Shown here piece after piece: positions 1-9,547 of a stretch of 64,000 nucleotides of DNA. The stretch's first letter is position 1; every line of letters starts with the position of its first letter. This stretch comes from Diaphorobacter sp. HDW4B (GTDB lineage: Bacteria > Pseudomonadota > Gammaproteobacteria > Burkholderiales > Burkholderiaceae_C). The notes beneath the pieces were generated by a model. That model made no database searches. It was not told the origin of the DNA and saw nothing but the letters and a program-made list of their open reading frames with translations. The translations under genes and the position numbers were made by a program. The DNA lies in contig NZ_CP049905.1 in the NCBI RefSeq assembly GCF_011305535.1, forward strand, positions 1-64,000, read 5' to 3'.

Positions 1-291
1 TTGGCCCTGTCGACTGGCGCTCACGTCAATCTGGGCAACGATTTGCTGCTGCCTGTGTTCGCTGCCGCCATTCTGGGTGGTCTCGGCAACCCACTCGGAG
101 CCGTCGTCGGTGCGCTGCTGATTGCACTCACCGAAACCACCGTCACTAACATCAACTTCGGCCCCATGCTGGGTCAGGAGCTTGCCTTCCTGCCCGTAGC
201 CTACATCAGCGCCGCTTCGTTCCTGATTCTGCTGCTGGCCCTGCTCTTCCGTCCTTACGGCCTGTTCGACCGGGAGGTGCGCCGTGTTTGA
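1..291 (+). CDS. livH: Branched-chain amino-acid ABC transporter permease, LivH type (C-terminal part)
   Basis: The window opens inside this gene. The 96 visible residues are hydrophobic and carry the LivH/LivM permease signature AAILGGLGNPLGAVVGALL, followed by further membrane segments and a C-terminal FRPYGLF, typical of the end of LivH-family permeases. The first TTG is only the window edge and is not claimed as the start. The stop overlaps the GTG start of the next permease by 8 bases, consistent with translational coupling in a livHMGF operon. It would form the inner-membrane channel with LivM. The substrate (leucine/isoleucine/valine, or another amide or carboxylate as in urea or aromatic-acid transporters of this family) cannot be decided from sequence. 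Confidence 0.9.
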   Translation: MALSTGAHVNLGNDLLLPVFAAAILGGLGNPLGAVVGALLIALTETTVTNINFGPMLGQELAFLPVAYISAASFLILLLALLFRPYGLFDREVRRV

Positions 292-1171
292 TTTCCTGAT
301 CTCCTCCTTCACCATCGCCGGTATCTACGCGCTGATGGCCTTCGGGCTCAATCTGCAAGCGGGATATGCAGGTTTGCTGAATTTTGGTCATATCGCTTTT
401 GCGGGTCTGGGTGCCTATGCCGCAGGCATCGGCTTTCAACTGGGTTGGTCGCCACTCGCCAGTCTCGGACTGGGCTTGTTTTCCGCCATGCTGCTCGGCC
501 TGTTCATGGCCAGCATCGGTCGCAAGCTGGCCGCCGACTACTGGGGTATCGCCACGCTCGCCGTCGCGGAAATTCTGCGCACGGTAGCCACCAACGAAGG
601 CTGGCTCACCGGCGGCGCGAACGGCATCAGCGCCATTCCCGCGCTGTTCGATGGCCTGTCGCGCCCTTGGGATTCGGTAGCCTTCCTCGCGCTGGTTGCA
701 GTCATCCTTGCGCTCACGGCATGGGTCTGCACGCGCATCGGCAATGGTCGCTTCGGACGCGCCTTGCGCCTGATGCGCGAAGAGCCACAACTGGCCACCT
801 GCATGGGCTACGACCTCCGCTCGCTCAAGACCCGCGCCATCATCACAGGCGCTGCAGTCACTTCGCTGGGTGGATTTCTCTATGCCCACTACATGAGCTT
901 TGCAGGTCCCGAATACATGCTCGCGTCCGAAACCTTTCTGCTCTGGACCATGCTGATGATCGGCGGTCTGGGCAACACCGCAGGCGTGCTGGTTGGCGTC
1001 GTCGTGGTGCAGGCGGCGTACGTGTTCGTTCCCTTCATCAAGGACTGGCTGAGCCTCAGCTCCGACGTTTCGGGCTCGTTGCGTCTGGGCCTCATCGGAG
1101 CCATCCTGCTGCTGTGCCTGATGTGGCGCAGCGAAGGTCTCATCCCTGAAAAACTGCGGAAGATGCCATGA
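284..1171 (+). CDS. livM: Branched-chain amino-acid ABC transporter permease, LivM type
   Basis: A 295-residue polytopic inner-membrane protein with about eight hydrophobic segments. The stretch YAGLLNFGHIAFAGLGAYAA near residues 28-48 and MLMIGGLGNTAGVLVG in the C-terminal half are hallmarks of LivM-type permeases. It starts at GTG inside the livH stop region and ends in an ATGA overlap with livG, so the operon is tightly coupled. It should form the heteromeric translocation pore with the upstream LivH. Length is normal for the family (about 290-330 aa). Family assignment is firm; substrate is inferred only as a branched-chain amino acid or similar small organic acid or amide. Confidence 0.93.
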   Translation: MFDFLISSFTIAGIYALMAFGLNLQAGYAGLLNFGHIAFAGLGAYAAGIGFQLGWSPLASLGLGLFSAMLLGLFMASIGRKLAADYWGIATLAVAEILRTVATNEGWLTGGANGISAIPALFDGLSRPWDSVAFLALVAVILALTAWVCTRIGNGRFGRALRLMREEPQLATCMGYDLRSLKTRAIITGAAVTSLGGFLYAHYMSFAGPEYMLASETFLLWTMLMIGGLGNTAGVLVGVVVVQAAYVFVPFIKDWLSLSSDVSGSLRLGLIGAILLLCLMWRSEGLIPEKLRKMP

Positions 1172-1974
1172 CCACCTCCATCTCATCCTCTTCATCATCA
1201 CTGCTCCGACTCGACCATGTCTCCAAGTCCTTCGGCGGCAACCACGTGCTGCAGGACGTGAACTTCAGCATCGCCCAAGGCGAGATCGTCGGCCTGCTGG
1301 GCCCCAACGGTTCCGGCAAAAGCACGCTGCTGAACCTCATCACCGGCTTTGGCGCCATCGACGGCGGCAAGATCGACTTCGATGGTCAGAGCATCGGCTC
1401 CCTGCCCGCGCACCGCATCGTGAATGCCGGCATTGGCCGCACTTTTCAGTTGCCCTCCATGCCCAAGAAGATGTCGGTGATGGAAGTGGCCATGGCCGCA
1501 TCCACCTCGCACCACGGAGTGCTGGCGACAGTTTTCGGATCGGCAGGTGCCAAGAAAGCCGAAGCCGCTGCGCATGCCAAGGCCACCTTTTTGCTGGAGC
1601 AACTACTGCTGACCCGCGTGCGCGATCTGCCCTCCTCGGCCCTGTCCGGCGGGCAGAAGAAGCTGCTGGGCAGCGTCTGCGCGCTGATGAGCGACCCGCG
1701 CCTGTTGATGCTGGACGAGCCCACTGCGGGCGTGCATCCCAACCTGCGCAACGACATTGTGCAATCGCTTCGCAAGCTCAACGAACAAGGCATGACGCTG
1801 GTGATCGTCGAGCACGACATGCACTTCATCCGCGAGGTCTGCACGCGCTGCATCGTGCTTGATCGGGGTCGCATCGTCGCGAGCTGCCACCCGGACGAGT
1901 TGGCCTCCAACGAGCATGTGGTGCAGGCTTATCTCGGCGGTGCAGAAAAGCGCGAACTGGCCGAAGTGGATTGA
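1168..1974 (+). CDS. livG: Branched-chain amino-acid ABC transporter ATP-binding protein, LivG type
   Basis: 268-residue ABC ATPase. Walker A GPNGSGKST lies near residues 47-55, the signature LSGGQKKLL near 158-166, and Walker B LLMLDEPTAGVHP near 177-189, followed by the H-loop IVEHDMHFI. The GRTFQLPSMPKKMSVMEV region is typical of LivG, which carries a longer insert than LivF. Start ATG overlaps the livM stop by four bases (ATGA). It powers the LivHM permease as a heterodimer with LivF encoded immediately downstream. A serine-rich N-terminus (residues 4-11) is a minor oddity and probably unstructured. Confidence 0.94.
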   Translation: MTTSISSSSSSLLRLDHVSKSFGGNHVLQDVNFSIAQGEIVGLLGPNGSGKSTLLNLITGFGAIDGGKIDFDGQSIGSLPAHRIVNAGIGRTFQLPSMPKKMSVMEVAMAASTSHHGVLATVFGSAGAKKAEAAAHAKATFLLEQLLLTRVRDLPSSALSGGQKKLLGSVCALMSDPRLLMLDEPTAGVHPNLRNDIVQSLRKLNEQGMTLVIVEHDMHFIREVCTRCIVLDRGRIVASCHPDELASNEHVVQAYLGGAEKRELAEVD

Positions 1975-1996
1975 CGAACAACGAGGACAAGCAACC

Positions 1997-2719
1997 ATGA
2001 TGATCGAAATCGACAACGTCATCGCCGGCTACACGCCCGAGGTGGACATTCTCAAAGGCATCTCGCTGCAGGTGGATCGTACCGAGATCGTGACCTTGCT
2101 CGGCCCCAACGGCTGCGGCAAGAGCACGCTGCTCAAGACCATCGCGGGCCAACTGTTGCCGCGCAGCGGCCATGTGAAGATGAACGGCCAGGACCGCTCG
2201 CAGATGCCCATCTTCCGCAAGATCCGCGAATGCAGTCTGGGCTTTGTGCCGCAGACCGAGAACATCTTCAGCAACCTCTCCGTGCGCGAGAACCTGCAGG
2301 TCGGCGGCCACTACATGAGTACACAGGACTGCAATCAGCGCATGGAGCAGCTCTACGCGCTGTACCCGGTGCTGGGTCGCAAGTTCAACGCTGCCGCGTC
2401 GTCACTGTCCGGCGGCGAACGGCAGATTCTGGCGCTGGCCCGCGCACTCATGCCACGTCCGGATGTGCTGCTGCTCGACGAGCCATCGGCGGGCCTGTCG
2501 CCCAAGGTGCTGCAGGAAGTGTTCGAGGCCATCGTGCAGGTGCGGGACAAGGAGAAGGTCACCATTCTCATGGTCGAGCAGAATGCGATGGAGGCCATGC
2601 GCATGTCCGACCGTGCGTATATCCTGTCGATGGGCACCGTGGCGCTGACCGGCAATTGCCAGCAGCTCATGCACGATCCACAGGTGCGCGAGCTGTACTT
2701 GGGCGGCCGCGCTGCATGA
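1997..2719 (+). CDS. livF: Branched-chain amino-acid ABC transporter ATP-binding protein, LivF type
   Basis: 240-residue ABC ATPase with Walker A GPNGCGKST, signature LSGGERQIL, and Walker B VLLLDEPSAGLSP; FVPQTENIFSNLSVRENL is the LivF Q-loop region. The frame is open further upstream to 1859, but that would overlap livG by over 100 bases; ATG at 1997 (a double ATG, MMIEIDN), 22 bases after livG, gives the usual LivF length of 235-245 aa. It is the last gene of the liv operon and converges on the DUF2189 gene. No periplasmic binding protein is present downstream, so that component must lie upstream of the window or elsewhere. Confidence 0.94.
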   Translation: MMIEIDNVIAGYTPEVDILKGISLQVDRTEIVTLLGPNGCGKSTLLKTIAGQLLPRSGHVKMNGQDRSQMPIFRKIRECSLGFVPQTENIFSNLSVRENLQVGGHYMSTQDCNQRMEQLYALYPVLGRKFNAAASSLSGGERQILALARALMPRPDVLLLDEPSAGLSPKVLQEVFEAIVQVRDKEKVTILMVEQNAMEAMRMSDRAYILSMGTVALTGNCQQLMHDPQVRELYLGGRAA

Positions 2720-2730
2720 TGAAAACGACT

Positions 2731-2760
2731 GAGCCGCAGCCTTCAAACGGTTTGCGGCTC
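2731..2760 (-). terminator. Hairpin at convergent livF / DUF2189 ends
   Basis: GAGCCGCA (2731-2738) pairs with TGCGGCTC (2753-2760). Read on the minus strand the hairpin is followed by AGTCGTTTTC, a weak U-rich tract, so it may terminate the DUF2189 transcript. It overlaps that gene's last codons, which lowers confidence. Confidence 0.35.
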
Positions 2761-3549
2761 GGCAGGCAAGGGTTGCAGCGCGGATCGGTAGGCATGCCAA
2801 CTCGCAAACCCAAGCACCGGCCCCACCACCAACAGCCCCGCACCCCAGGCCCAGAGTGAAAAAACCACCAGAGCTGAGATGATTACACCCCAGAAAATCA
2901 TCACACCTGGATTTTCCAGAACCACGCGCATGCTGGTGATGGCGGCAGTAAGCGCATCGGTGTCGCGGTCGAGAATCATCGGAATCGACACCACCGAAGT
3001 CGAAAACACCAGCGCCGCAAACGCCCCGCCCACCACCAGATAGACCAGCACGAACTGCCAGTTCTCGGGATTGAAGATCGCCTGCACCACGCCCGTGGTC
3101 GACGGCATGCCGGTGTTGAAGAACACCGCAAACACCACCAGCGACGCGCGGCCCCACAGCAGTTCCAACACGATCAGCACCAGCACCAACATGCCCATGC
3201 TGCCCATGTGCTCGTCCCAGCAGGTGATGGATTGGCCCAGATCGGGCTTCAGCCCCAGTTCGCGCCGCCGACTCGTGTCGTACAGTCCCATGGCCAGAAA
3301 CGGCCCGACCAGCAAGCAGCCGCTGGCAATCGACATGGTGTATTCCGGCTTGGCGCGAAACACCCAGCCCAGCAACAGCGCCAGCAACCAGAAGCACACG
3401 CCATAGAACGAAGCGACACCCGGAGAATTGATCATGTCGTTCACACCGCGCATCACCCAATGCAGCGGATCGGACCATTTCAACGGCAGCAGCACGGGCG
3501 CGATGCGCGAGGGAGTCTGGGACTCGTCGTCTGCCGGTGCTGCATTCAT
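2743..3549 (-). CDS. DUF2189 family integral membrane protein
   Basis: 268-residue polytopic membrane protein. About six hydrophobic segments are visible, including FYGVCFWLLALLLGWVF and the C-terminal VVFSLWAWGAGLLVVGPVL. The PLKWSDPLHWVMRGVNDM start, the GPFLAMGLYDTSRRRELG motif and the final FASWHAYR match the DUF2189 family as I know it from Proteobacteria. The frame extends 25 codons further upstream, but ATG at 3549 (MNAAPADDE) gives a normal short acidic cytosolic N-terminus. Function of the family is unknown, although members often sit near cytochrome oxidase genes, which is not the case here. It stands alone between the liv operon and a surface protein. Confidence 0.82.
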   Translation of the reverse strand: MNAAPADDESQTPSRIAPVLLPLKWSDPLHWVMRGVNDMINSPGVASFYGVCFWLLALLLGWVFRAKPEYTMSIASGCLLVGPFLAMGLYDTSRRRELGLKPDLGQSITCWDEHMGSMGMLVLVLIVLELLWGRASLVVFAVFFNTGMPSTTGVVQAIFNPENWQFVLVYLVVGGAFAALVFSTSVVSIPMILDRDTDALTAAITSMRVVLENPGVMIFWGVIISALVVFSLWAWGAGLLVVGPVLGFASWHAYRSALQPLPAEPQTV

Positions 3550-3688
3550 GTGGATCGCCCCTCCGAACGGATATGCGACTCCACCATACGCACCGGCGCT
3601 GTCCCGGTAAAGCTGGGAAAACACTAGCCTGTCAAACAGCGTTCACGCGACAAGCGACTGACGGTTCCGCCAAGTGCTTGTCGTCGCA

Positions 3689-5794
3689 TCACTTCCGCTT
3701 CTTGGCTCGGGCCAGAGAGAACACGCCGACCAGACCGCTGAGCGCCAGCAGCATCCATGTTGAATCGACCGGCACCGGAGTGGACGTGACAACAGGTGTA
3801 GGTGGCGTGTCGGTATCGACCGCCACGTTGTTGGCCGGAGTCGGGTCGGTCATGCCCGCTGGCAATGCCGTCTGCGCAGTGCTGACCAGATTGCCGGTCA
3901 CGGTGTCGGGGACCGTGACGGTGAACGTGTAGGTCACGCTCGCTCCGGGCTGCAGATTGACGGCGGCATCCTGGATCCCACCCGTTCCGCTGGCAGTGCA
4001 TGCAGTGCCAGCACCTGCGGTGCAGGTCCACTTGCCAGCCGTCGCGCCTGCTGGCAATGGATTCGTGACCGTTGCGCCGGTCACGGCGTCCGGCCCGGCA
4101 TTGGTCACCACGACGGTGTAGACCACGTCCTTGCCCGGCGTGTAAGTGGGGCTGCCATCCGTGTTGGTGATCTGCAGATCCGCCTGCGGTGGTGCATCCG
4201 TATCGGTGGCGGAGTTGTTGGTGGGCGTCGGATCGGTCATGCCGGTCGGCAAGGCGGTTTGCACTGTGTTGACCAGATTGCCGGTGAACGTGGCCGGTAC
4301 CGTTACGGTCAGTTTGTAGGTCGCCGTGCCGCCGCTCGGCAGGTTGACTGTCGTGTCTTGAATCGGTCCTGAACCGCTGGCAGCGCAAGCAGCGCCCGTG
4401 CCTGCTGCCGTGCAGGTCCAGCTTGCAACGCTGATGCCGTTGGGCAATGGATCGCTGACCGTTGCACCCGTCACCGCATCGGGGCCGATGTTGGTCACCA
4501 CGATGGTGTAGACCACATCCTTGCCGAGTGTGTAACGGTCCACGCCATCTGTTTTGGTGACTTGCAGATCGGCTTGTGGCGGTGTATCGGTGTCTGTGGC
4601 CGAGTTGTCAGCAGGCGTCGGGTCCGTCATGTCGGCAGGCAAGTCTGCCTTGGCCGTATTCATCAGATTGCCGGTAAAACCCACCGGCACAGCCATGGTC
4701 AACGTGTAGACAACGCTCGCAGTGCTGCCCGCACTGCTGGGCAGATTGACGGCCTTGTCTGCGATGGCTCCTGTTCCGCTGCCAGTACAGGCTGTACCCG
4801 TCGGTGCCGACGGGCCCGCTATGCAGGTCCAGCTGGCCGTGCTGATGCCGCTGGGCAAAGGATCGCTGACCGTCACGCCGTTCGCGGTGTTGGGCCCCTT
4901 GTTGGTCACCGTGATCGTGTAGACCACATTCGTGCCGGGTGTGTAGCGGGTGATGCCATCATCCTTGGTGACCACGAGATCCGCCTCTTTCGGTGGAATC
5001 TTCAGCAGTTCCACATTCGGACAGCTCGCACCATCGTTGATGGTGGAAGTAGGCGCATCGGCCAGCTTGGTGCGCTTGCCTGTTGCCAGATCAATTTGAA
5101 AGAAGCCTGCGCCAATGTTCGACACACCGAACAAGCCATTGGTTCCCGAGAACTGGGCACCAAACGTGCCCCCGGTGGTGTCCGTTGCGCCAATGGGCGT
5201 CAGCGTCGCGGGATTGGTAGACACATCGATCGAATACAGTTGCCCGTTGTCGTCCGTGGTGTAGAGGCGATCCTTCACCCATGCCATGTCGGAGATGATG
5301 ATCTGCTGCGGCAGTTGAATCAGCGTTGCCGCCGGAGGTGTAGCTTTGACATCGATGGCGAAGATCTTGTCGCCCATGCCCTGTTTTTTCACGTAGTACA
5401 CGCCGTTGGTGTCGAAACCGCCAGCGTAGTAGTTTGCGGTAGTCGTGGCCGATTCGAGACCCGTGATCGCGCCATCGGTATTGACGAGAGAGGTCAGCCC
5501 GCTTGATGGGTCCACGGTGATCAGTTGCCCTGTCGCATTGGCAATCGCATAAAGCAGGCCATCCGTTGGATTGCGCCCCAGCGCGTTGTACTGCCCGACA
5601 GCCACCCCGCGGTCGGCGAAATTGATGCTCTCGGCCTGCGTGACTGGGTCCACCACAATGCCTGCGCTGTAGCGCAACTTGGTCTGCGGAGATTCCTGCG
5701 ACAGGTAGATATCGCCGTCACCACAGGTCTGCGCGGACGCGGCAAAACTTGCCGACAACAACGTGAATGCGACTGCAGCAAGGCGCACACTCAT
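3689..5794 (-). CDS. Secreted DUF11-repeat surface protein with IPTL/XrtH-like C-terminal sorting signal
   Basis: 701-residue secreted protein. Residues 1-21 form a signal peptide ending ASAQ. Residues about 25-260 resemble a seven-bladed propeller-like domain (LLYAIANATGQLITVDP, then repeats of the same flavour; DUF6923-like). Three tandem DUF11 Ig-like repeats follow, starting at about 269, 406 and 536, each beginning ADLxVTxxDG and ending MTDPTPAxNxAxDTD. The C-terminus has a VPVDSTWMLLALSG motif, a single hydrophobic helix and ARAKKRK, the architecture of IPTL-CTERM proteins processed by exosortase H. An upstream in-frame ATG at 5848 is possible; I chose 5794 because it begins the signal peptide directly and has GAGG ten bases upstream. 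It stands alone with no exosortase nearby. Confidence 0.8.
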   Translation of the reverse strand: MSVRLAAVAFTLLSASFAASAQTCGDGDIYLSQESPQTKLRYSAGIVVDPVTQAESINFADRGVAVGQYNALGRNPTDGLLYAIANATGQLITVDPSSGLTSLVNTDGAITGLESATTTANYYAGGFDTNGVYYVKKQGMGDKIFAIDVKATPPAATLIQLPQQIIISDMAWVKDRLYTTDDNGQLYSIDVSTNPATLTPIGATDTTGGTFGAQFSGTNGLFGVSNIGAGFFQIDLATGKRTKLADAPTSTINDGASCPNVELLKIPPKEADLVVTKDDGITRYTPGTNVVYTITVTNKGPNTANGVTVSDPLPSGISTASWTCIAGPSAPTGTACTGSGTGAIADKAVNLPSSAGSTASVVYTLTMAVPVGFTGNLMNTAKADLPADMTDPTPADNSATDTDTPPQADLQVTKTDGVDRYTLGKDVVYTIVVTNIGPDAVTGATVSDPLPNGISVASWTCTAAGTGAACAASGSGPIQDTTVNLPSGGTATYKLTVTVPATFTGNLVNTVQTALPTGMTDPTPTNNSATDTDAPPQADLQITNTDGSPTYTPGKDVVYTVVVTNAGPDAVTGATVTNPLPAGATAGKWTCTAGAGTACTASGTGGIQDAAVNLQPGASVTYTFTVTVPDTVTGNLVSTAQTALPAGMTDPTPANNVAVDTDTPPTPVVTSTPVPVDSTWMLLALSGLVGVFSLARAKKRK
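3797..4988 (-). repeat. Three tandem DUF11 coding repeats (about 390-410 bp each)
   Basis: Repeat units run approximately 4577-4988, 4187-4576 and 3797-4186 in the surface-protein gene. Each unit codes for about 130-137 residues with the shared skeleton ADLxVTxxDG, VVYTIxVTNxGPDAVTGATV, DPLPxGI, WTCTA and MTDPTPxxN. Units 2 and 3 are more alike than unit 1, suggesting a more recent duplication. Confidence 0.85.
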
Positions 5795-6070
5795 GTTTGA
5801 AGTGCCTCGCGGCAATGAAAAGCTTGTGGAAACGGTACCGCGGGACATAGTGAAATTCCGTCCATTCTCAGGATCGCAAAGAACAAAAAAAGGGACCACA
5901 CCTCGCAGCATGGACCCTTCGCTTGCGGGATTCACATCGATGGCGTGAACCCCTTGTTGCTACTGACTTTACGGAATTCAGAGGACTACAGATATAGTCC
6001 CTCCGCCTGCTTGCCTGTAAGCCAGCGACGGCATGTATGTAGGCGCAGATTTACTTGCTGGTTGACCAAT

Positions 6071-9000
6071 TCAAGAGATTGCCTCCTGCCTGAACTTGTC
6101 CTGCAGTCGTGCGATTTCCTTCACATAGGCCAGACGATTCGCCTCCTTGACCGGACCGTAACCGCGCACCTTCATGGCAGCTTGTGCGATTTCCACTGCC
6201 AGTGAATGCTGATCGGCGCGCAATCCGGAAAGCATCGAACGGATCAAGGATTCATAGCTGTCCACCAGCGCACGCTCATGCTGCCGTTCTTCGGACTTTC
6301 CAAAGATATCGAATGCCGTACCACGCAAGCCCTTGAACCTGGCGAGCCAACGGAAACCCGACATCATCCAGCCGCCCCATTCGCTTTTGGCGGGTCGGCC
6401 GGTGCGCTGGTCGATCTTGCTGGTCATGGGCGGGGCCAGATGGAAGGTGAGCTGATGGCCGTCTTCGAACTGCGCGGCAAGCTGCGCCTTGAATTCCGGC
6501 GATGCATGCAGACGCGCAACTTCGTACTCGTCCTTGTAGGCCATGACCTTGTAGAAGGTCTGCGCCACCGCCTTGGCAAGCGCATCATCACCGGGACGAA
6601 TGCGGGCTTCCGTCGCGCGCACCTCATCGACCAGTACGCGATAACGTTGCGCATAAGCGGCGTTTTGGTAGTCGGTCAGCATCTGGCTGCGGCGCTCGAC
6701 GATGGTGTCGAGCGACGGCTGCGCAAAGTTCACCACTTCGGATTTCTGCTTGCCTGCGAAGGCCTGCATCACCACGTCCTGCGGGTTGTCCGCATGGCGA
6801 CGGCCCCAGCGGAAGGCTGCAAGATTCATCTTGACGGCGGCACCGTTCAGGTCGATGGCACGCTCGATGGCATCGGCGCTTACCGGAATCAAACCGCGCT
6901 GGTAAGCCGCGCCCAGCATAAACAGATTGGTCGCAATCGAGTCACCACACAAAGCGAGTGCAAGACTGCCTGCATCGATGACCTGCACATTGTCCTGACC
7001 CACGGCGCGCGCCACGGTCTGCACCAGCGGGTTGGCGGGGAACTGCATGTCCGGCTGCTGAACGAATGCGCCTGGCATCACCTCCTGGCTATTGAGCAGC
7101 ACGCGCGTTGCGCCCTTGCGTGTCATCGCCAGCGTGTTGCCCGATGCAGCCACGACCAGATCGCAACCCATCACGGCATCGGCTCCACCGGGGGCGACAC
7201 GCACGGCGGCAATCGATTCGGTGCTTGCGCCAAAGCGCATGTGCGTCCAGACCGAGCCGCCCTTTTGCGCCAAGCCCGCCATGTCGAGCACGCCCACGCC
7301 CTTGCCTTCCAGATGCGCCGCCATGCCCAGCAACGCGCCGATGGTGACCACGCCCGTGCCGCCCACGCCGGTGATGATGAGGCTGTAGACGCCCTGCTTC
7401 AGATCGGGCAAGGCAGGCTCTGGCAACTTCACGCCCTGCCCACTTTCGCCGCTGGCCGATGAGCCCTTGCGCAGCTTGCCGCCGCTCACCGTGACAAAGC
7501 TCGGGCAAAAGCCCTTGATGCACGAGAAGTCCTTGTTGCAGGCCGACTGGTCGATTGCGCGCTTGCGGCCGAGTTCGGTTTCGAGCGGCACGACGGCCAC
7601 ACAGTTCGACTGCACACCGCAATCGCCGCAGCCCTCGCACACCGCTGGGTTGATGACGACGCGCTTGTCTGGATCAGGAAATGTGCCGCGCTTGCGACGA
7701 CGGCGCTTTTCCGCCGCGCAGGTCTGGTCGTAGACGATCACGGTCGTGCCTGAGATCTCGCGCAGTTCGCGTTGCACGGCATCGAGTTCATCGCGGTGGT
7801 GAATCGTCACGCCCGGCGCAAAGCCGCTCACGTTGTCGTATTTGCCGGGTTCGTCCGAAATCACCGCAATGCGCGTGACGCCTTCGGCATGCACCTGCTG
7901 CGTCATGCGGATGGGGTCGAGCGGGCCGTCGTGGCGCTGGCCGCCCGTCATCGCCACGGCGTCGTTGTAAAGCAGCTTGAAGGTGATATTGGTCTTGGCC
8001 GAAACCGCAGCTCGCACTGCCAGCAGACCCGAATGGAAATACGTGCCATCGCCCATGTTCTGGAACATGTGCGGGCGCTTGGAAAACGGCGCCTCGCCCA
8101 CCCACGCCATGCCTTCCGCGCCCATCTGCGTGTAGCCCAGCGTGTCGCGGCCCATGGTCTGCGCCATCCACGAGCAGCCAATGCCTGCATACGCGCGGCT
8201 ACCGTCAGGTATGCGCGTGGAGGTGTTGTGCGGACAGCCCGCGCAGAAATAGAAGCTGCGCGACATCACATCGACCGCCGCCACCTGCGGCTTGCGCGCG
8301 GCAAGTTGCTGCACGGTGTCGCCAAGCGACGGGTCGATAAGCGCGAGACGCGAACCCACCACCTGCGCAATCATCGACGCATCCAGCGCCAGCTCGGTGC
8401 GGAACAGCTTGGCACCCTGCTCGTCGCGCTTGCCGATCACGCGGGGCGCGTTGGCTTCGCCGTACAGAATTTCCTTGAGCTGACCTTCGATGAGTCCGCG
8501 CTTTTCCTCGATCACGATCACCTGATCCAGCCCCAGCGCAAATTCGCGCAGGCCGACGGGCTCCAGCGGCCACACCATGCCGACCTTGTAGACCGCCAAT
8601 CCAAGTTGCTTGGCGCGCGCCTCGTCGATGCCCAGATCGGCCAGTGCCTGCCGCAGATCCAGCCAGCTCTTGCCCGAGGTGATGATGCCGATGCGCGCAC
8701 CTTCACGCGCGCCGAATGCCACTTTGTCGATGCGATTGGCGCGCGCAAAAGCACGCGCCGCATCGAGCTTGTAGTTGACGAGGCGAAACTCCTGCGCATG
8801 CGGCGTGTCGGGCAGGCGGATGTTCAAGCCGTCCTCGGGCGCGCCATTCCAGTCGGGCGTTTCGATCTTCAAGGCTGCATCGTCGATGCGCACCGAGCCC
8901 GATGCATCGGCCGTGTCCTTGATGCACTTCATGCCCACCCAGGCACCGCTGTAGCGCGACATCGCCCAGCCGAGCAGGCCGTACTGCACGATCTCCGGCA

Positions 9001-9547
9001 CGCCTGCGGGCGAAAGGATGGGGATGTGCGCATCGACCAGCGCATATTCGCTCTGATGGCAGGTGGTGGACGATTCGCAGGTATGGTCGTCGCCCATCAA
9101 CACCAGCACGCCGCCGTTCTTGGAACTGCCCGCCAGATTGCCATGGCGAAACGCATCGCCCGAGCGGTCCACGCCCGGACCCTTGCCGTACCAGATGGAG
9201 AACACGCCGTCGAACTTGCCCTCCCCGCCGATCTCGGCCTGCTGACTGCCCCAGACGGCGGTGGCCGCGAGGTCTTCGTTCACACCGGGAATGAAGGTGA
9301 CGTCGTGCTTGTCCAGATGCTTGCGCGCCTTCACCAACTGGTCGTCGAACGTGCCCAGCGGCGAGCCGCGATAGCCCGTGATGTAGCCCGCCGTGTTCAG
9401 CCCCGCAGCGCGGTCGCGGCGTTTCTGGATCATCGGCAATCGCACCAGCGCCTGCACGCCCGTCAGGTAAACCGTGCCTTCATCGGCCGTGTATTTGTCC
9501 TCCAGATCCACATTTCGCAGCTGGCTCGTGATGCTCATATCGCTCAT
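6071..9547 (-). CDS. Fused indolepyruvate ferredoxin oxidoreductase family protein
   Basis: 1158-residue enzyme of the single-chain indolepyruvate:ferredoxin oxidoreductase type, which oxidatively decarboxylates aryl/branched 2-oxo acids to acyl-CoA. The N-terminal alpha-like part contains GYRGSPLGTFDDQL. FCAGCPHNTSTRIP (about 435) and GDGTYFHSGL...LLYNDAVAMTGGQ (about 496-530) form the thiamin-diphosphate site. Cysteine clusters CEGCGDCGVQSNC (about 636) and CNKDFSCIKGFCP (about 672) are Fe-S ligands. GVGGTGVVTIGALLG (about 725) opens the gamma domain, followed by a long C-terminal domain (DUF6537-like). Start at 9547 is supported by GAGGAGA eight bases upstream; the frame extends 12 codons further. 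Divergent from a GntR/FCD regulator that may control it. Confidence 0.92.
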   Translation of the reverse strand: MSDMSITSQLRNVDLEDKYTADEGTVYLTGVQALVRLPMIQKRRDRAAGLNTAGYITGYRGSPLGTFDDQLVKARKHLDKHDVTFIPGVNEDLAATAVWGSQQAEIGGEGKFDGVFSIWYGKGPGVDRSGDAFRHGNLAGSSKNGGVLVLMGDDHTCESSTTCHQSEYALVDAHIPILSPAGVPEIVQYGLLGWAMSRYSGAWVGMKCIKDTADASGSVRIDDAALKIETPDWNGAPEDGLNIRLPDTPHAQEFRLVNYKLDAARAFARANRIDKVAFGAREGARIGIITSGKSWLDLRQALADLGIDEARAKQLGLAVYKVGMVWPLEPVGLREFALGLDQVIVIEEKRGLIEGQLKEILYGEANAPRVIGKRDEQGAKLFRTELALDASMIAQVVGSRLALIDPSLGDTVQQLAARKPQVAAVDVMSRSFYFCAGCPHNTSTRIPDGSRAYAGIGCSWMAQTMGRDTLGYTQMGAEGMAWVGEAPFSKRPHMFQNMGDGTYFHSGLLAVRAAVSAKTNITFKLLYNDAVAMTGGQRHDGPLDPIRMTQQVHAEGVTRIAVISDEPGKYDNVSGFAPGVTIHHRDELDAVQRELREISGTTVIVYDQTCAAEKRRRRKRGTFPDPDKRVVINPAVCEGCGDCGVQSNCVAVVPLETELGRKRAIDQSACNKDFSCIKGFCPSFVTVSGGKLRKGSSASGESGQGVKLPEPALPDLKQGVYSLIITGVGGTGVVTIGALLGMAAHLEGKGVGVLDMAGLAQKGGSVWTHMRFGASTESIAAVRVAPGGADAVMGCDLVVAASGNTLAMTRKGATRVLLNSQEVMPGAFVQQPDMQFPANPLVQTVARAVGQDNVQVIDAGSLALALCGDSIATNLFMLGAAYQRGLIPVSADAIERAIDLNGAAVKMNLAAFRWGRRHADNPQDVVMQAFAGKQKSEVVNFAQPSLDTIVERRSQMLTDYQNAAYAQRYRVLVDEVRATEARIRPGDDALAKAVAQTFYKVMAYKDEYEVARLHASPEFKAQLAAQFEDGHQLTFHLAPPMTSKIDQRTGRPAKSEWGGWMMSGFRWLARFKGLRGTAFDIFGKSEERQHERALVDSYESLIRSMLSGLRADQHSLAVEIAQAAMKVRGYGPVKEANRLAYVKEIARLQDKFRQEAIS

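Noticed and set aside
206-1201. Minus-strand open frame over livM
   Set aside because: Antisense to a conserved permease, no motif.
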